Part shown: positions 1 to 7,145 of the stretch, one piece after another
Layout: every line of letters starts with the position of its first letter
Numbering within the stretch: position 1 is the stretch's first letter
Assembly (NCBI GenBank): GCA_035530055.1
Contig: DATKVN010000033.1
Span: 1 to 12,808, forward strand
Direction: 5' to 3'
From: a bacterium
GTDB lineage: Bacteria > UBA6262 > WVXT01
DNA: 12,808 nt
The notes under the pieces: model-generated
What the model saw: only the letters and a program-made list of their open reading frames with translations
Databases searched by the model: none
What the model was told of the DNA's origin: nothing
Translations under genes and position numbers: made by a program

Positions 1-109
1 CTTTAATATTTACTCCCGCATCCGAAACTGCCGAGCAGACCTTTGCCATCATGCCCACTTCATCAGGAGTCTCCACAATTAAATGATTGACTTTTGTCGC
101 TTTAGCCAT
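1..109 (-). CDS. ACT-domain protein, N-terminal part only
   Basis: The first 36 codons of a gene that runs off the low-coordinate edge. The ATG at 107-109 follows a very strong ribosome binding site (AAAGGAGGTGAG in the minus strand, about 117-128). The visible residues include HLIVETPDEVGMMAKVCSAV followed by SDAGVNIK, the first beta strand and helix of an ACT fold (strand, then P-x-x-x-G, then a helix ending in G-V-N-I). ACT domains usually bind amino acids or other small ligands and regulate enzymes or transcription. The gene starts only 23 nt after the acsB stop, so it is probably co-transcribed with acsB. Whether it is a stand-alone ACT protein or an N-terminal ACT domain of something larger cannot be seen. 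Confidence 0.7.
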   Translation of the reverse strand, partial: MAKATKVNHLIVETPDEVGMMAKVCSAVSDAGVNIK

Positions 110-132
110 AACTTACTCACCTCCTTTTTCAA

Positions 133-2310
133 TTATATCAATGGTTCCATCTCTAAAGCCGGGTGCTTCACCTTCTTCAAATATGAGAGAAGTTCCTCTG
201 TTGTGGTGGCCACTGTCTCATCAGCAATTTTATCTATCAGGTCAGGAATTCCTTCCTCTTCGCACCTCTTTTTAAATTTATCTCCTAGTACTTCTTTGAG
301 TTCTTTTGTCATCCATACTATGCGCTTTATCCCCCCATCAGCAGAGATAAACTTCCTGCTGATAATATAAAGTCTTCCAATACCCATAAAGCCCGGGGTC
401 TGCGCTCCGCCACCCACAGAACCAGCCAGGGTGCTGAAAGTCATTCCTATGGGAGTCATACCAGCAAATTCCCTATTTACAATCATAAAACCATTCGTCT
501 CAGGAAGTATAGCAATGATACACTCAAAGCACCCGCATGAAGTCTCCGGGCAACTTATTATGGAATAACCGTGGAAGCGGTCTAAAGTTTTGTTCGACTT
601 TTGATAGATGAATTCATTCACTCCTTTCCACTCACCCCTTACCGGGTCAAGACATTCTCCTTTTTTCACCGGCTGGTTTGGTCCTGTGGGATTCAGTTCA
701 AAAGAAGCCTTAGCATCAATGTAACTATAAGCGCCACATAATCCCAACCTCTCCGGTTTAACTATGCAAACATGATTCGGTGCAAACGATTGACAAAGGG
801 TACAACTGAAATAGGTATCCACGCTCTCATCGGTCATTCCTGCCATACGTTCATCGCGTTCCTCGTAAGCTTTTTTTGCCTCAGAAATGTGTTTTTCCAC
901 ATCTTCCTGTCGAGTGTAAATGGTAACCTGAGCCTTATCCACTATTGCCCCGAAGGTGTCGTGAAGGCGTGCGTGAATAATTACTCCAAAATGGCGAATC
1001 TTAAAGCCCTTCTTCTTCGCGTCCTTACTGATTCTTAACCAGCACATGTCTCTTTGTCCCATATGGAATATCCCCATAGCCTCGTTTAAAAAAGTATGAA
1101 TCTGCCTCTCCAATATGGGCTCAAAATCCTTCTGCATCTTCCTGCCAGCTACTTCCACATAGATTCCCAAAGGCATAGCTCCACCCTCTTCGGCTTCGTC
1201 CACTTCCGGCCCAATTACTTCTATTTTTTCATCTTCCACTTCGTCCAAATCTCTTGTAGTGACATATTCAAAAGCAGTGGAATATTTCCCTCCAAACTGG
1301 ACATACATCTGTTCTTTTCTTACTGTTTCCCCTTCAAAAGCAGCAGAATAGGAAACAGGAATGGGAATTTCCGTTACCCTCACCTTAACACCCCTCACTT
1401 GAATGCAGGTAGGAACCAGTTTCTTATGGTCGAGTTCTTTCACTAAATGTTCATAGGTGCAGATACCACTAGGTCTTATCTCGGGGATATCGGTATCGGC
1501 GATTATAGGAAAGCCCATGTTAATAGCTCCTGCACCAGTAGCATACTTCACATCATCCAGCTCGCCTAAAGTCAACCCAAAGGCGAATACTCTATTCTGA
1601 CAATATTTGAGACACTTCAGTGCTTCTCCCTTCTTAAGACCACCAAAGGTGAGAGCCGATCTGATAGCCCAGTTGAGGGGATAGATTCCAGTTATAGTAT
1701 CGCGTCCGTAAGGAACTATGTATGTTTCCCAACCCATTTGAACATTCTCTTCTTTAAGTTGGTCGATTATACTCTTGCCATTAGAACTAGAACCAACAAA
1801 ACATATAATACTTCTCTTTTGAAATTCCCTAACTATCTCCACCGCCGTTTTGTTATCCGGAGCCGCACCTAATATGGCAGCAAAACCGGGCATCCTGCCA
1901 TCTACCAATTGTATCCCATAACTTCTCATCCAGGTATCGGTATAGAAACCCACACAATCGGGTTGGGGTTCTTTGCCATATAGATATCTTATGGCAACAA
2001 TAATCTCTTCTCCTAAGAGAGTGGCTATACCGGAATCGAGTGCATCACCAAGATAGGGAAGCCATAGAGACTGGCTCGGTTCCTCTCTCAAAAGCAACTT
2101 CGCTTCTTTCAACACAGGTACCATGTCTCCCAAATTCTTTACTTCTATTCCCAAAAGTGCATAGGCCATAGGAAGGAAGTAAGCTGTCTCGGGGAACTCA
2201 ACTTTCTGTTCTTTTCCTTTCTCTTTAATCGCCTTATTTAAAGATTCCTCTGCCTCTCCCACTATTTTATGTGCGCCTCTGATTGCTGCTGTTGCCACTA
2301 TCTTGGACAT
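133..2310 (-). CDS. acsB: Acetyl-CoA synthase, beta subunit of the CODH/ACS complex (bacterial long form)
   Basis: Condenses CO, a methyl group from the corrinoid iron-sulfur protein and CoA into acetyl-CoA, the last step of the Wood-Ljungdahl pathway. The 725 residues match the length of bacterial AcsB (Moorella about 729), including the N-terminal region of about 300 residues absent in archaeal CdhC. The A-cluster ligands are all present: C503, C506, C515 and C525 in a C-x2-C-x8-C-x9-C pattern, then C592 and C594 in SCGC for the distal nickel. They sit exactly three residues before the Moorella positions (506, 509, 518, 528, 595, 597), and F509 fits the Phe that caps the cluster. The ATG at 2308-2310 is preceded by AAAGGAGT. 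A repeat-filled gap of 229 bp separates it from the upstream flavoprotein gene, so it may have its own promoter; I could not identify one. Intact, no missing key residue. Confidence 0.98.
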   Translation of the reverse strand: MSKIVATAAIRGAHKIVGEAEESLNKAIKEKGKEQKVEFPETAYFLPMAYALLGIEVKNLGDMVPVLKEAKLLLREEPSQSLWLPYLGDALDSGIATLLGEEIIVAIRYLYGKEPQPDCVGFYTDTWMRSYGIQLVDGRMPGFAAILGAAPDNKTAVEIVREFQKRSIICFVGSSSNGKSIIDQLKEENVQMGWETYIVPYGRDTITGIYPLNWAIRSALTFGGLKKGEALKCLKYCQNRVFAFGLTLGELDDVKYATGAGAINMGFPIIADTDIPEIRPSGICTYEHLVKELDHKKLVPTCIQVRGVKVRVTEIPIPVSYSAAFEGETVRKEQMYVQFGGKYSTAFEYVTTRDLDEVEDEKIEVIGPEVDEAEEGGAMPLGIYVEVAGRKMQKDFEPILERQIHTFLNEAMGIFHMGQRDMCWLRISKDAKKKGFKIRHFGVIIHARLHDTFGAIVDKAQVTIYTRQEDVEKHISEAKKAYEERDERMAGMTDESVDTYFSCTLCQSFAPNHVCIVKPERLGLCGAYSYIDAKASFELNPTGPNQPVKKGECLDPVRGEWKGVNEFIYQKSNKTLDRFHGYSIISCPETSCGCFECIIAILPETNGFMIVNREFAGMTPIGMTFSTLAGSVGGGAQTPGFMGIGRLYIISRKFISADGGIKRIVWMTKELKEVLGDKFKKRCEEEGIPDLIDKIADETVATTTEELLSYLKKVKHPALEMEPLI

Positions 2311-2375
2311 ATTTACTCCTTTCGAAAATCAACATAGTCCCTTGGGAACTTCATTACCATTAATCGAGCGACCAC

Positions 2376-2426
2376 CCCGCCTGCACGGGACACCTACAAC
2401 GCAGAACTTCGCTCTGCAGCTACAAC
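2376..2426 (-). repeat. Two hairpins each preceded by GTTGTAG (third palindromic repeat type)
   Basis: On the minus strand GTTGTAG occurs twice (2420-2426 and 2394-2400), each time followed by a hairpin. The first is GCAGAGC-GAA-GTTCTGC (2401-2417), a 7-bp stem that uses one G-U wobble, so it is complete only in RNA of the transcribed strand. The second is CCCG-6 nt-CGGG (2376-2389). The block lies in the leader of acsB, between the element at 2446-2493 and the acsB ribosome binding site. The GTAG tag recalls the tag of REP elements. It is more degenerate than the other repeats here, and only one copy is visible. Confidence 0.5.
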
Positions 2427-2445
2427 ATTCAAAAGATAATAATAT

Positions 2446-2493
2446 GGAGTCCTTGCGAAAGCAAGGTTTCCTCCTCCCTTTCGGGAGGACTCC
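2446..2493. repeat. Palindromic element of the GGAGT/GAAA family, complete
   Basis: GGAGT (2446-2450), hairpin CCTTGC-GAAA-GCAAGG (2451-2466), a 6-nt linker, hairpin CCTCCC-TTTC-GGGAGG (2473-2488), then ACTCC (2489-2493). The two hairpins are arranged head to head, and each is a GGAGT tag followed by a stem with a GAAA loop when read from its own side. The same two hairpins recur at 7006-7026 and 7091-7111, where another element separates them. The layout is that of a BIME-like paired REP. Confidence 0.85.
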
Positions 2494-2503
2494 AGGCTTT
2501 CTA

Positions 2504-2523
2504 CGCCAAGAGATTCTTCGGCG
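2504..2523 (-). repeat. Hairpin downstream of the oxidoreductase gene, partly shared with the pabC 3' flank
   Basis: On the minus strand CGCC-GAAGA-ATC-TCTT-GGCG folds into a stem with one bulged base, starting about 17 nt after the flavoprotein stop codon. It lies within a tract of about 32 nt (GAAGATAGTTCGTT onward) that aligns at roughly 25 of 32 positions with the tract directly after pabC (AAAGATAGTTTGTT onward). Both tracts lead into the same GGAGT-CCTCCC-GAAA-GGGAGG hairpin. No T-run follows, so it is not a standard intrinsic terminator. Confidence 0.5.
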
Positions 2524-2539
2524 ATAAACGAACTATCTT

Positions 2540-3829
2540 CTAATAACTAATTATGGCTTCTTCAAATTCCCGCTCGGTGAATAACTCTTTCCCCTCTTTT
2601 ATTATGGGCAAAATCTTGGCAAAATCGAATCTATCCTCTAAGAGCATCGTCTTTATCGGTGAAACATCTACTTTCTTTCTCATCAAAATCCCCATAACCC
2701 CTGCCTGCTCAATCCTATTGACCAGAATCATTCCCTGAAGTTTATTCTCTCTAAGTACCACTTTTTTATATACGAAGTTCTTCTCGTCCTCCTTAACCAA
2801 CTGTTCATACTCTTTCTCTTTCGGTCGAGTTATCCCCATGGAAACTACCGGCAGTCCAAAAAATTCTACTGAATTCATAGCCAGAGACCCGTCATACTTC
2901 AATTTTTTCCCGACCATATTCAATCCCGCAACCCTTCCCTGAGCGACTGCACAGGGCCACAGGGCATTTATAGTCGACTGGCCAGTAATTAAATCTTTCG
3001 CCTGAGCTACATCGCCGGCAGTATATATATTTGGAAGATTGGTTTGAAGATAATCATCAACGATAATCCCATAATCAGTTTTTATTTCTGTGTCTTTTAC
3101 TAACTTTAAATTCGGACTTACTCCCTTTCCCACAACTACCAGCTCGCACTCCAGTCTTCTACCATCATCCAGCACCAGGCCAGTAACTTCTTTGCCACCT
3201 AGAAATTCAACTGCAGCCAGTCCAGTCATAACCTGAATACCCTTGCCTTCAATCTTTTTCCTAATTAGATTTGCCGCTACTCTATCGAGCATCTGAGATA
3301 AGACCTGGTTCGATTTAACTATGACCTTAACTTCTTTATTCCTTGCATGGAGAGAATAGGCAGCTCTCAAACCTATCAAGCCCCCACCAAGAATAGAAAC
3401 CCTGTTTACTTTATCCAGCCTATCATTAATTAATTGAGCATCACGGTAAGTCCTCAGGCCAAGAATTCCTTCCTTATCACTACCGGGTATCTCTAACATC
3501 TTGGGTGAGGCGCCTGTGGCAATCAATAACTTATCGTAAGTGAGTTCCTTTCCATTATCCAGGATGAGTTTTCTTTCTTCTGGCACCAGTTTCGTTGCCC
3601 TAACCCCGAGTAGAGCACCCACTTTTTCTTTCTCGTAAAAATCGCTGCTTCGGTATTTGAGTTTATCCTCGGCAAGTTTCCCTGCTATGAAGTATGTAAT
3701 CAAGCAGCGGGAATAGAGGGAAAATTCCTCATCAGAAATAAGAGTTATTCTTCCTTCCTTATCCACACTCCTGATTGCTTCTATTGCATTAATTCCAGCT
3801 GCACTTCCTCCCACAATCACATAGTGCAT
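2540..3829 (-). CDS. FAD/NAD(P)-dependent oxidoreductase of the CODH operon (FNOR-like)
   Basis: A 429-residue flavoprotein of the pyridine nucleotide-disulfide oxidoreductase superfamily (NADH oxidase / rubredoxin reductase type). It has an N-terminal FAD site VIVGGSAAGINA (residues 4-15), a second nucleotide site SILGGGLIGLRAA near residue 145 for NAD(P)H, and a YTAGD motif that holds the FAD pyrophosphate. C42 in YSRCLITYFIAG lies where NADH oxidases and CoA-disulfide reductases carry their redox cysteine, though its role here is unproven. The gene starts 3 nt after the cooF stop, with GAGGTGA as its ribosome binding site. The order cooS-cooF-flavoprotein matches known clusters, such as that of CODH-IV in Carboxydothermus and those in acetogenic clostridia. 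There the flavoprotein is thought to pass electrons between the CooF ferredoxin and NAD(P)H. That role is inferred from context; the exact acceptor is unknown. Confidence 0.85.
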   Translation of the reverse strand: MHYVIVGGSAAGINAIEAIRSVDKEGRITLISDEEFSLYSRCLITYFIAGKLAEDKLKYRSSDFYEKEKVGALLGVRATKLVPEERKLILDNGKELTYDKLLIATGASPKMLEIPGSDKEGILGLRTYRDAQLINDRLDKVNRVSILGGGLIGLRAAYSLHARNKEVKVIVKSNQVLSQMLDRVAANLIRKKIEGKGIQVMTGLAAVEFLGGKEVTGLVLDDGRRLECELVVVGKGVSPNLKLVKDTEIKTDYGIIVDDYLQTNLPNIYTAGDVAQAKDLITGQSTINALWPCAVAQGRVAGLNMVGKKLKYDGSLAMNSVEFFGLPVVSMGITRPKEKEYEQLVKEDEKNFVYKKVVLRENKLQGMILVNRIEQAGVMGILMRKKVDVSPIKTMLLEDRFDFAKILPIIKEGKELFTEREFEEAIISY

Positions 3830-3832
3830 AAT

Positions 3833-4297
3833 TCACCTCTTCTCTTGCCCCAACTTTTTCTTGAACTCTTCCCAAGTACCTACAAAAAGAGCCTTTGTGG
3901 GACAACCTTCAACACAGGCAAAACTATCCTCTTTATCCGGACAGAGGTCGCACTTCAAAGCCAGACTCTCCTGCCGCGATATCGCCCCGAAGGGACAGAC
4001 CATAATACACATCCAGCACCCCACACACTTATCCTCATCGTGCTTGGTAAAACCTTGTTCGTCTTTATACATTGCGCCTGACATACAAGCCTGAACGCAA
4101 GGCGCCTCCTCACAATGATGACAACGCAAAGGGAAAGGTTCCTTACTAGTGCTTCGTACAACTACCCTCTGGCGGGGTTTCTTCTCTTCCCTTATTGCCT
4201 GAAAGGTATTTTTACTTTCAGAATGCTCCACAGCACAGGCTATTTCACAAGACTTGCAACCCAGACATTTCTTTATATCGCAGAAAATCTTTCCCAT
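3833..4297 (-). CDS. cooF: CooF-like ferredoxin subunit with four [4Fe-4S] clusters
   Basis: A 154-residue iron-sulfur electron carrier of the HycB/DmsB/CooF type. It has 17 cysteines, and 16 fall into the four ligand sets expected: C11/C14/C17/C21, C59/C62/C67/C71, C91/C94/C97/C101 and C116/C119/C128/C132 (the sets exchange last ligands in the fold, as usual in this family). C6 is extra. There is no signal peptide or membrane segment, so it is cytoplasmic. It lies 2 nt after the cooS stop and 3 nt before the flavoprotein start, so it probably carries electrons between the CODH B/D clusters and the flavoprotein. CooF is also known to serve energy-converting hydrogenase in CO oxidisers, but no hydrogenase genes are in this window. 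Confidence 0.9.
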   Translation of the reverse strand: MGKIFCDIKKCLGCKSCEIACAVEHSESKNTFQAIREEKKPRQRVVVRSTSKEPFPLRCHHCEEAPCVQACMSGAMYKDEQGFTKHDEDKCVGCWMCIMVCPFGAISRQESLALKCDLCPDKEDSFACVEGCPTKALFVGTWEEFKKKLGQEKR

Positions 4298-4299
4298 TT

Positions 4300-6225
4300 C
4301 TATTTTACCACCATTTTTTCTCTTTCATACATTACTGGTTTCAACTTAAGTGCCTCTCGCTTCTTATTGATGTGGTCTATCATCAGGTGGGCAGCCTTTA
4401 TAGGATCTGATTCAAAGGCGAAGTTCGCTCCCACAATCTTTTCCAATCTTTTAGTCAGTAAGTCAGTTACTTCTTTACTTCCCAAAATTGGGAAGGGATT
4501 GCCCAGCACAGTGAATACACCCGAAGCTACAACGTAGAATGCGATAGCCACTGCTTTCTCGCTCATCCATTCTGGAGCAGCTCCAGCAACAGGCAAGTCG
4601 GATATATCGTCACCCAAACCACCTTCGGCAACGACGTTAGAGAGAGTAATCAGGATTCGGCTGTTGTCCACGCAAGAGCCAACATGGAGAACCGGGGGAA
4701 GCCCTACTGTTTCGCATATTTCCTGCAAACCTTTTCCCGCGTATTGAAATGCAGCTTCCGGTTTCAAAAGTCCTGCCTTAGCACTGGCAATAGCTGAACA
4801 ACCAGTGACTACCACCAAGACATCGTTCTTAATCAACTCCTTAGCCATCTCTACATGGCCCCAATCCTGCTTTATCTTGGGATTATTGCAGCCAACGATA
4901 CCTGCTACTCCTCTCAATCTACCACTGATTATGGCATCGTTCAAAGGACGATAGGTAGCTCGGTATTTCCCTCCCAGAAATTTAAATACAGTCTCCGCAG
5001 TAAATCCCGCCACTAAATCCATTTTTTCATTGGGTATATTAACTTTCTCTTTCATTCTATTCTTGAAATTCTCCACCGCCATCCTTACAATCTTTTTGGC
5101 AATAGGCAGAGCTTCCTCTTCTTTAAACTCCACATGTTCTGCTCCGGGAAATTTTGCTTTGGGAGAAGTAGAAACTATCTTTGTATGGAAACATTTAGCT
5201 ACCGAGGAAAGAGCTGGCATTATGCACTGAACATCCACCAGCATCAAATCGACCGCTCCCGTGGTTATGGCCAGTTCCTGCTGAAGGAAATTTCCCGCAA
5301 TAGGAATACCATGGCGCATTAAAATCTCATTAGCAGTGCAGCAGATTCCAGCTAAGTTAATACCTTTTGCTCCGTTCTTTTTGGCAAGTTCGATGAGCTC
5401 CTTGTCCTGAGAAGCAGTCACAATAACATCTGAAAGCGTGGGCTCGTGGCCATGGACTACTAAGTTGACTTCATCCTGTTTAAGTACACCTAAGTTCACC
5501 TTGGCGCGGATGGGTCTGGGGGTCCCGAAAAGGACATCGGAAAGTTCGGTAGCAATCATAGAGCCACCCCATCCATCTCCTAAGGCAGTTCTCATACCAT
5601 GAGTTATGAGATTTTCACAATCATTATCCACTCCCATGGTTGTACGATGCATTACCTCCACTATCTCCCTGTCGATTCCTCTGGGCATAATTCCCAGTTT
5701 CCGCCATAAGGCTTGTCTCTTCTCTGGAGCACGGTGAGAAAATTGCAGCTCTCCATGCTGCTGACCGAACTCAGAAAATACTTTTTCTGCCACTTCCTTT
5801 GTAATCTCTTTTTTATCTCTTCCATTAGTTTTTATTCCCAACTCGCCAGCGAGGGAAAGCAATTTCTGTTCATCTTTAACCCCGTAACCCTTTGTCTTTC
5901 CTTGAGCAGTCAATAGCAACGTATGGGCAATGTCCCGTCCGTGGTCAGAATGGGCAGCTGCCCCGGCAGCAATCATACGGGTTAAATTTCGGGCGGCAAT
6001 AATCTCCGGTGTAGCTCCACAAACCCCTTTTTGAGGGCCCTCCTCAAAGGGGTCAATCCGGCAAGGTCCTAAAAGACAGTTCCTGCAGCAAAGACCAAGT
6101 TCACCAAACCCACACTGGGGAACCATTGTTTCATATCTATCCCAGGCAGTATCGATTCCTTCTTTTTCTGCAATCTCCAACAGTTCCTGGCTCGCCTTAT
6201 CTATTGACTTGTCTTCCTTTTTCAT
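4300..6225 (-). CDS. cooS: Anaerobic Ni-Fe carbon monoxide dehydrogenase, catalytic subunit
   Basis: Interconverts CO + H2O and CO2 with release of two electrons. The protein has 641 residues, normal for CooS. All metal ligands are recognisable by comparison with Carboxydothermus CODH-II: D-cluster C38 and C46, B-cluster C47, C50, C55 and C69, and C-cluster H260 (in HGHEP), C296 (in GICCTANE), C334, C446, C476 and C518. A lysine in MSEKAVA (K557) fits the acid-base lysine. H92, H95 and H101 lie where the family has its proton-path histidines; D98 is at a spacing where another His might be expected. The ATG at 6223-6225 has GGAGG seven bases upstream and lies inside the end of cooC (29-bp overlap), implying translational coupling. 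Being near acsB it could be the ACS partner, an electron-supplying CODH, or both. Confidence 0.97.
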   Translation of the reverse strand: MKKEDKSIDKASQELLEIAEKEGIDTAWDRYETMVPQCGFGELGLCCRNCLLGPCRIDPFEEGPQKGVCGATPEIIAARNLTRMIAAGAAAHSDHGRDIAHTLLLTAQGKTKGYGVKDEQKLLSLAGELGIKTNGRDKKEITKEVAEKVFSEFGQQHGELQFSHRAPEKRQALWRKLGIMPRGIDREIVEVMHRTTMGVDNDCENLITHGMRTALGDGWGGSMIATELSDVLFGTPRPIRAKVNLGVLKQDEVNLVVHGHEPTLSDVIVTASQDKELIELAKKNGAKGINLAGICCTANEILMRHGIPIAGNFLQQELAITTGAVDLMLVDVQCIMPALSSVAKCFHTKIVSTSPKAKFPGAEHVEFKEEEALPIAKKIVRMAVENFKNRMKEKVNIPNEKMDLVAGFTAETVFKFLGGKYRATYRPLNDAIISGRLRGVAGIVGCNNPKIKQDWGHVEMAKELIKNDVLVVVTGCSAIASAKAGLLKPEAAFQYAGKGLQEICETVGLPPVLHVGSCVDNSRILITLSNVVAEGGLGDDISDLPVAGAAPEWMSEKAVAIAFYVVASGVFTVLGNPFPILGSKEVTDLLTKRLEKIVGANFAFESDPIKAAHLMIDHINKKREALKLKPVMYEREKMVVK

Positions 6226-6964
6226 TCTGCCTCCTTATTAGATTTTTCTTAATTTCTTTTATTTCTGCAATCATAGAATCTGTCACTTTATCGACTAACG
6301 TATTATTATACCAAATGAATCCCAGAATTTCAAAATCGGAACTATTCTTTCTAATGAAATCTATATCTTCATCGCCATGAACCTTATTACCCAGAAGAAA
6401 GACTCTTTCTATTTTCAAATCTTTTGCCAGAGACTTAATTCTAAATGCCGTCTCCATAGACCTCATGCTCGGCTCCACAACTACAATGAGACCATCCACT
6501 CCTTCTGCCGTACCTCTTCCTAAATGTTCTATTCCTGCTTCCATATCCAGAATTACCACATCTTCCTGACTAAAAAATAGATAGGAAAGTACTGCCTTAA
6601 GAAAAGCATTTTCAGGACAGAAGCATCCACTCCCGCCCTTCTTTACCCTTCCCATAAGTAGAAGTTTTATGCCCTGATGCTCTCTGGAAAACTTATCAGG
6701 AATATCGTCCACTTTGGGATTGAGCTTGAAGTATCCTCCCACTGTGCCGGGTTCAACCCCTGTTCTCTCTGCAATCAGTTCCTTCATCTCCACAAGGGGG
6801 ACTATCTTCTCCGGTTCAGGAAAACCGAGAGTGGCTGCCAGGTTGCTGTCGGGATCAGCGTCAATAGCGATAACTCTCTTCCCATCCTGAGAAAAACTAA
6901 GTGCCAATCCTGCAGCCAGAGTAGTCTTTCCCACTCCCCCTTTACCTGTTATTGCCAATTTCAT
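6197..6964 (-). CDS. cooC: CooC/AcsF-type nickel-insertion ATPase
   Basis: A 255-residue MinD-type P-loop ATPase that matures the nickel site of CODH (CooC) or ACS (AcsF). It has a deviant Walker A motif GKGGVGKTT at residues 7-15 with the signature lysine K8, DADPDSN near 35-41, and a C-x-C pair at C114/C116 (GCFCPE). The pair corresponds to the nickel-binding Cys112/Cys114 of characterised CooC1. The start was set at the ATG at 6962-6964 because MKLAITGKGG is the normal family N-terminus and GGAG lies six bases upstream. A longer in-frame start at 7024 would run translation through the repeat block. Gene order and the 29-bp overlap with cooS favour CooC, but the AcsF function cannot be excluded because acsB is in the same neighbourhood. 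Confidence 0.93.
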   Translation of the reverse strand: MKLAITGKGGVGKTTLAAGLALSFSQDGKRVIAIDADPDSNLAATLGFPEPEKIVPLVEMKELIAERTGVEPGTVGGYFKLNPKVDDIPDKFSREHQGIKLLLMGRVKKGGSGCFCPENAFLKAVLSYLFFSQEDVVILDMEAGIEHLGRGTAEGVDGLIVVVEPSMRSMETAFRIKSLAKDLKIERVFLLGNKVHGDEDIDFIRKNSSDFEILGFIWYNNTLVDKVTDSMIAEIKEIKKNLIRRQNEKGRQVNR

Positions 6965-7005
6965 CCTTTTCTCCAACCTAACTGTTAAAAGATAGTTTGT
7001 GCCTT

Positions 7006-7111
7006 GGAGTCCTTGCGAAAGCAAGGTAATTAAATTCTGGAGTGTGAAACGAAAGTTTCACCCTGGTCAAGCTTTCGCTTGACACTCCACCCTCCCTTTC
7101 GGGAGGACTCC
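7006..7111. repeat. GGAGT/GAAA element split by a second element
   Basis: The left half, GGAGT-CCTTGC-GAAA-GCAAGG (7006-7026), and right half, CCTCCC-TTTC-GGGAGG-ACTCC (7091-7111), are identical to the two halves of the complete element at 2446-2493. Here they are 64 bp apart instead of 6, and the gap holds another complete element (7039-7088) plus a short AT-rich tract (7027-7038). This is best read as a copy of the first element that received a later insertion. Confidence 0.8.
7039..7088. repeat. Complete GGAGT/GAAA element nested inside another
   Basis: GGAGT (7039-7043), hairpin GTGAAAC-GAAA-GTTTCAC (7044-7061), linker CCTG, hairpin GTCAAGC-TTTC-GCTTGAC (7066-7083), ACTCC (7084-7088). 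The layout equals the element at 2446-2493, but both 7-bp stems have entirely different arm sequences. The GGAGT tags and the GAAA loops are unchanged. Confidence 0.85.
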
Positions 7112-7145
7112 AAAACAAGAGAGAAATTCTTCAGGGTTGAACAAA

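Noticed and set aside
2311-2375. Sigma-70-type promoter for acsB
   Set aside because: Only weak TATGTT-like sequence is visible without a convincing -35 box at the right distance.
6965-7024. 20-residue N-terminal extension of the CooC reading frame
   Set aside because: It translates the GGAGT repeat region, lacks family similarity, and the ATG at 6962-6964 has its own ribosome binding site and gives the standard N-terminus.
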